DNA of 64,000 nt from VGCC01 sp964495555 (GTDB taxonomy: Bacteria > Actinomycetota > Actinomycetes > S36-B12). The notes below the pieces were generated by a model, which saw nothing but the letters and a program-made list of their open reading frames with translations, made no database searches and had not been told where the DNA came from. A program made the position numbers and the translations under genes. Positions 60,765 to 64,000 of the stretch are shown piece by piece. Location: contig CAZBWA010000003.1 of assembly GCA_964495555.1 (NCBI GenBank), positions 1 through 64,000 on the forward strand. Reading direction: 5' to 3'. Each line of letters opens with the position of its first letter. Within the stretch, counting starts at the first letter, position 1.

Positions 60765-61058
60765 TCACGTCCGGCGGGCGCCGGGCGCGGGTGACACGTC
60801 GAGAATCTCGTTCCGAACAGCGTCGAAGGGGTACGTCCCCGGCACTCGAAGTGCCCGGGCCAGTGCCCTTCGCTGCTCCGCGCGGTCGAGACAGTCCGGC
60901 CGGGGGTGGATATGCGCCCCTCGCCCGGGAAGGCCCCGCCCCCGATCCACCACGTAGGAGTCCCCCTGCGTGACGATCCGGACCAGATTCCCTGCGTCGT
61001 CCCGTGTTCGACACCCGATGCACGTTCGCACGGGTCCCACAACACGGTCAGTAGGCAA
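60765..61058 (-). CDS. YlxR-family (DUF448) RNA-binding protein
   Basis: This small protein (97 residues from TTG at 61058; 91 if GTG 61040 is used) is conserved between nusA and infB. The family motif is RTCIGCRTRDDAGNLVRIV, with GRGAHIHPRPDCLDRA after it. Members bind nucleic acid and may act with RNase P or as regulators. The start is uncertain because neither codon has a clear ribosome binding site. The 117 bp before infB contain a hairpin and very short reading frames. Confidence 0.85.
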   Translation of the reverse strand: MPTDRVVGPVRTCIGCRTRDDAGNLVRIVTQGDSYVVDRGRGLPGRGAHIHPRPDCLDRAEQRRALARALRVPGTYPFDAVRNEILDVSPAPGARRT

Positions 61059-61060
61059 GT

Positions 61061-62068
61061 CTAACTCCGAGGCTCCTGGTCACCCTCAGGGGCGGCTCCC
61101 CCGGGCGTGGAATCCGGGCGGATGTCGATTCGCCACCCGGTCAGCCGAGCCGCCAGACGGGCGTTCTGTCCCTCACGTCCGATGGCCAGCGACAGCTGGT
61201 AGTCCGGGACCGAGACGCGGGCCGCCTTCGCCGCGCGATCCACGATCATCACCCCCGACACCCGGGCCGGGGAGAGGGCGTGGGCGATCATCTCGGCGGG
61301 GTCGTCACTGTGGTCGACGATGTCGATCTTCTCCCCTCCCAGCTCGGACATCACCTGTCGCACCCGCTGGCCCATCGGGCCGATGCAGGAACCCTTCGCA
61401 TTGACCCCCTCAGCGTTCGAGCGCACCGCGATCTTCGAGCGATGTCCCGCCTCGCGTGCGATGGCCGTGATCTCCACGGTCCCGTCGGCGATCTCAGGGA
61501 CCTCGAGTGCGAAAAGACCCTTGACAAGGTTCGGATGCGTACGTGACACCGTCACCTGCGGACCCTTGAAGCCCTTGCGCACCGACGTCACTACGCACTT
61601 GATGCGATCCCCGTGCGGGTACCTCTCACCCGGTACCTGCTCCTCCGGTGGGAGGTTGGCCTCCACCTTGCCCAAGTCCACGCGCACCATGCGCGGATTG
61701 CTGGACTGCTGGATCACGCCCGACACCACGTCGCCTTCCCGTCCGGTGAATTCCGTCAGGGTGGCGTCCCCCTCGGCCTCCCGAAGCCGACTCAGCAAGA
61801 CCTGACGGGCGGTGGTCGCTGCAACCCGCCCGAAGCCCTCGGGGGTGTCCTCGAATTCTCGGACGGCGGAACCGTCGTCCGCCGTCTCCGTCGCCCACAC
61901 CGTGACATGACCTGTTTTGCGGTCGAGGACCACACGTGCCTGTTCCGCGTGACCCGGAGTGCGTTGGTACGCGACCAGCAGCGCCGCCTCGATCGTCTCG
62001 ACGACGAGGTCGAGAGACAGGTCCTTCTCGCGGACCAGGGCCTTCAGGGCTCCGACATCGATATCCAT
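61061..62068 (-). CDS. nusA: Transcription termination/antitermination protein NusA
   Basis: This 335-residue RNA-polymerase-binding factor modulates pausing, termination and rRNA antitermination. An N-terminal polymerase-binding domain is followed by S1 (EGDVVSGVIQQSSNPRMVRV) and two KH domains (NAKGSCIGPMGQRVRQV and LAIGREGQNARLAARLTGW). It lacks the acidic C-terminal repeats of E. coli NusA, as is usual in actinobacteria. The ATG overlaps the rimP stop by one base (TGATG). Confidence 0.95.
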   Translation of the reverse strand: MDIDVGALKALVREKDLSLDLVVETIEAALLVAYQRTPGHAEQARVVLDRKTGHVTVWATETADDGSAVREFEDTPEGFGRVAATTARQVLLSRLREAEGDATLTEFTGREGDVVSGVIQQSSNPRMVRVDLGKVEANLPPEEQVPGERYPHGDRIKCVVTSVRKGFKGPQVTVSRTHPNLVKGLFALEVPEIADGTVEITAIAREAGHRSKIAVRSNAEGVNAKGSCIGPMGQRVRQVMSELGGEKIDIVDHSDDPAEMIAHALSPARVSGVMIVDRAAKAARVSVPDYQLSLAIGREGQNARLAARLTGWRIDIRPDSTPGGAAPEGDQEPRS

Positions 62069-62538
62069 CAGTCGTCCTCCTGGCCTCGTGAGAACTCGAT
62101 CTCGATGGTGGCCGACTCGACATCCGCGAAGTCCACAGCCACGTCGTCGCCACCGTCGACGCGAAGAGTCGCACGGGTGTCCTCGACGCCAACGACCCGG
62201 CCGTGCACGGTCTCTCCGGTCCGTAGTCGCACGGACACCAGACGTCCCTGCGCACGGCGCCAGTGGCGCGGGGCGGTCAGAGGCCGGTCGACACCCGGGG
62301 ATGACACCTCGAGGACGTAGGCGTGGGGAAAAAGGGAAGCCGCCTCATCGAGGACCGTCGACATCGCATTGCTCACCTCAGCGATCGAGTCGAGATCCAC
62401 ACCACCATCGCGATCCACGATGACGCGAACCACATCCCTGCGCCCCACGTGCGATACGGACAGATCTTCGAGATCCAGGCCATGTGCGATCAGCACCGGT
62501 TCGATCCGCGACCGGATTTCCATCACCCGTGGGGACAT
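62068..62538 (-). CDS. rimP: Ribosome maturation factor RimP
   Basis: This 156-residue protein assists 30S assembly. Conserved segments are GLDLEDLSVSHVGRRDVVRV, IVDRDGGVDLDSIAEVSNAM and LEVSSPGVDRPL. The ATG at 62538 has GGGAGGG four bases upstream. It heads the rimP-nusA-ylxR-infB-rbfA-truB cluster. The 85 bp upstream are shared with the divergent ferritin-like gene. Confidence 0.93.
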   Translation of the reverse strand: MSPRVMEIRSRIEPVLIAHGLDLEDLSVSHVGRRDVVRVIVDRDGGVDLDSIAEVSNAMSTVLDEAASLFPHAYVLEVSSPGVDRPLTAPRHWRRAQGRLVSVRLRTGETVHGRVVGVEDTRATLRVDGGDDVAVDFADVESATIEIEFSRGQEDD

Positions 62539-62623
62539 GAGCCCTCCCGCTGAGCGCATCCTGTTGTGAGTCCGACTTGTAGCCGGGAGCATAACCGTTC
62601 TCTCGAAGTGGGATATTGGCGCC

Positions 62624-63106
62624 GTGACGGCTCTTCCCACGACGCGACGCGCGCTCCTCGCGGGGGCCGGCGCCCTCGGCCTTGCGGGAGTGATCACATC
62701 GTGCTCCTCGGATCCACCGGCGCCCGTGGCCCTCGACACCCCGTCTCCCCAGGAGCGCGACTCCGCGCTCATCTCGGAACTCGGCCTCATCGCCCTCTAC
62801 TCCGCGACGATCGAAGCGTTCCCGGATCTGGCCCCGCTCGCCTCACCCATCGCCGATCAACACCGCGAGCATGCGCGCGCGCTCGGGTCCGATGTGGATC
62901 CGGAACCCTCTCCCGTGACAATTCCGGACTCCGCGCGGGGCGCCATCCGGCAGCTCATCGCCGCAGAGGAACAAGCCGCACGCGATAGGCAGGACGCCTG
63001 CTCGGTGGAGTCCTCCGCGGAACGAATCCGACTGTTGACACTGATCGCAGCCTCCGAGGCATCCCACGCCACGGCACTTGCCGCATGGCAGGAGGCCGGA
63101 GCATGA
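62624..63106 (+). CDS. Tat-exported lipoprotein with ferritin-like helices
   Basis: This 160-residue protein has a twin-arginine signal (TTRRALLAGAGALGLAG) ending in a lipobox (VITSC), so a membrane-anchored lipoprotein is expected. The mature part is helical, with ISELGLIALYSATIEAFPDL and HREHARALGSD, resembling the ferritin-like fold of DUF4439-type proteins. A complete metal site is not evident. The GTG start has GATATT six bases upstream and no ribosome binding site. Its stop overlaps the next start (ATGA). Confidence 0.7.
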   Translation: MTALPTTRRALLAGAGALGLAGVITSCSSDPPAPVALDTPSPQERDSALISELGLIALYSATIEAFPDLAPLASPIADQHREHARALGSDVDPEPSPVTIPDSARGAIRQLIAAEEQAARDRQDACSVESSAERIRLLTLIAASEASHATALAAWQEAGA

Positions 63107-63537
63107 GCGCCTGGTCGGCCGCCTACCTCGCCGAGGACGCCGCCGAGGCCGCGTGTCGCACCGCCGCTGCGGCCCTGGGCACTCCGTTGCGTCGCCGCGC
63201 ATTGGCGCGGGCGGCTGACCATGCCGCCGCGCGGACACGAATCCAATCGCTTCTGACGGACCTGCCCGCCGTTCCCGCCGCCTACTCCTTCGCGGAGTCC
63301 GCGGAGACTCCTGCAGCGGCACGCGCACTGGTCAGCAGTACGGAGAACGCACTGGTGCCGGTCTACGCGGACGCAGCTGCCGCGGACGCCGGCCCATCGC
63401 GCTCATGGGCCGTGGAGCAGGCGATGGCCTGCGCGGTCGCTGGTGTTCGTTGGGGTGGCGAGACCCAGGCATTCCCTCAGGCTCCCTCATCCGCTGCCCC
63501 CGAGGAACAGGTCCCAGGCCAGACGCAGGATCAGTAG
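63103..63537 (+). CDS. DUF4439 ferritin-like protein
   Basis: This 144-residue all-helical protein of the DUF4439 family begins SAWSAAYLAEDAAEAACRTA. In many actinobacteria it lies beside rimP/nusA together with the preceding lipoprotein. Its function is unknown; in many homologues Glu and His of the first helix suggest metal binding, and here the motif is less complete. It is coupled to the lipoprotein gene by a 4-bp overlap and overlaps the convergent permease gene by 51 bp. Confidence 0.75.
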   Translation: MSAWSAAYLAEDAAEAACRTAAAALGTPLRRRALARAADHAAARTRIQSLLTDLPAVPAAYSFAESAETPAAARALVSSTENALVPVYADAAAADAGPSRSWAVEQAMACAVAGVRWGGETQAFPQAPSSAAPEEQVPGQTQDQ

Positions 63538-64000
63538 ACCGACGACGACGAGGAACACTGCACGCACGAATCGGCTTCCCCTGCGAAGTGCGGTCCGGGC
63601 CCCGAAGAAGGCACCCGCGACGTTTGCGATGGCCATCAGGAGTCCAACGGCCCAGAGGATCGAATCGGATAACCCGAAGACGAGGATCGCCGCGATGTTC
63701 GTTCCGAGGTTGACGATTTTCGCCGTGACCGAGGCGTTGAGGAACGAGTAGCCCAGGCCGGCGACGAGAACGATGATCAGAAACGACCCCGTCCCGGGTC
63801 CCAGGATGCCGTCGTAAAAGCCGATGGCCGCGCCCGCTCCGATGGCGATGATGTAATGACGCGAGCCGGCTGGGAACCGAAGTTCCTCGTCAATGCCCAA
63901 TCGTGGACGGAACATCAGGAACAACCAGACACCGACCAGCGCGATGAGGATGATCGGCTCGATGACCTGCGCGGGCAGGTTGACCGCGGTTCGCGCACCT
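63487..64000 (-). CDS. TSUP-family permease (N-terminal part outside window)
   Basis: About 170 C-terminal residues of a TauE/SafE (TSUP) membrane protein are present. It has five or more hydrophobic helices and the family motif IGFYDGILGPGTGSFLIIVLV, followed by NASVTAKIVNLGTNIAA. Family members export sulfite, sulfoacetate or other organic anions. The frame is open to the right edge, so the start lies beyond it. The last 51 bp overlap the DUF4439 gene. Confidence 0.85.
   Translation of the reverse strand, partial: GARTAVNLPAQVIEPIILIALVGVWLFLMFRPRLGIDEELRFPAGSRHYIIAIGAGAAIGFYDGILGPGTGSFLIIVLVAGLGYSFLNASVTAKIVNLGTNIAAILVFGLSDSILWAVGLLMAIANVAGAFFGARTALRRGSRFVRAVFLVVVGLLILRLAWDLFLGGSG

Overview
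The window is GC-rich, gene-dense chromosomal DNA from a member of the Actinomycetes (Actinomycetota). The evidence is family content and gene order: actinobacteria-specific small families (DUF7455, DUF4192, DUF3046, DUF4439), a ClgR-type regulator, a SAM-IV riboswitch, a Lys-rich principal sigma factor, and the actinobacterial order running from sigA through nrdRJ, lexA, hflX, dapF, miaAB, recXA, clgR/cinA/pgsA, ftsK, RNase J, dapA, thyX, dapB, pnp, rpsO and ribF to the truB-rbfA-infB-nusA-rimP block. The species cannot be named from the sequence alone. No gap between genes exceeds about 200 bp and many genes overlap by 1-4 bp. I see no tRNA, rRNA, insertion sequence, prophage or CRISPR array.

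Layout. 1-9656: topoisomerase IV subunit genes (parC cut by the left edge, parE) on either side of an Fe-S sucrase/ferredoxin-like protein, a ferredoxin-NADP reductase and a carbonic anhydrase; then a zinc-ribbon protein, the principal sigma factor and a secreted protein. 9714-17799: methionine genes metY-metX behind a SAM-IV riboswitch, DUF4192, a YbhN-like membrane protein, a glyoxalase-like protein, an AI-2E-family permease, an aldo/keto reductase and a lipoprotein. 17886-25184: B12-dependent ribonucleotide reductase and NrdR, a secreted SGNH hydrolase, an SOS-controlled LysM protein divergent from lexA, and a DinG-type helicase. 25177-31592: hflX, dapF, a glycosyltransferase divergent from a PIG-L deacetylase, miaA and miaB. 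31695-36232: a Spo0M-like protein, an MMPL transporter, recX and recA. 36413-42942: argG, an MFS permease, a sulfotransferase, DUF3046, clgR, cinA, pgsA, rimO and a small HTH protein. 42999-55642: ftsK, RNase J, dapA, thyX, an acetyltransferase, azlCD, a PH-like protein, dapB, an M16 peptidase, pnp and rpsO. 55763-64000: ribF, truB, rbfA, infB, ylxR, nusA, rimP, two ferritin-like DUF4439-type genes and a TSUP permease cut by the right edge.

Functionally the region is a housekeeping core: DNA topology, repair and the SOS response (recA, recX, lexA, dinG and three LexA boxes between lexA and the LysM gene), dNTP supply (nrdJ, nrdR, thyX), lysine/diaminopimelate synthesis (dapA, dapB, dapF), methionine and arginine synthesis, RNA decay (pnp, RNase J), tRNA and ribosome modification (miaA, miaB, rimO, truB) and translation initiation (infB, rbfA, rimP, nusA).

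I did not find a convincing new gene system. The most interesting signals are regulatory. Eleven genes have a TANNNT hexamer exactly six bases before an ATG or GTG start and no ribosome binding site, which predicts widespread leaderless transcripts. A SAM-IV riboswitch is followed by a hairpin and a tiny Met-Cys-His-Arg-Cys-Ser reading frame before metY. Tandem abutting LexA boxes sit on the LysM gene. Paired NrdR boxes lie over the nrdR promoter, and structured leaders precede pnp and infB.
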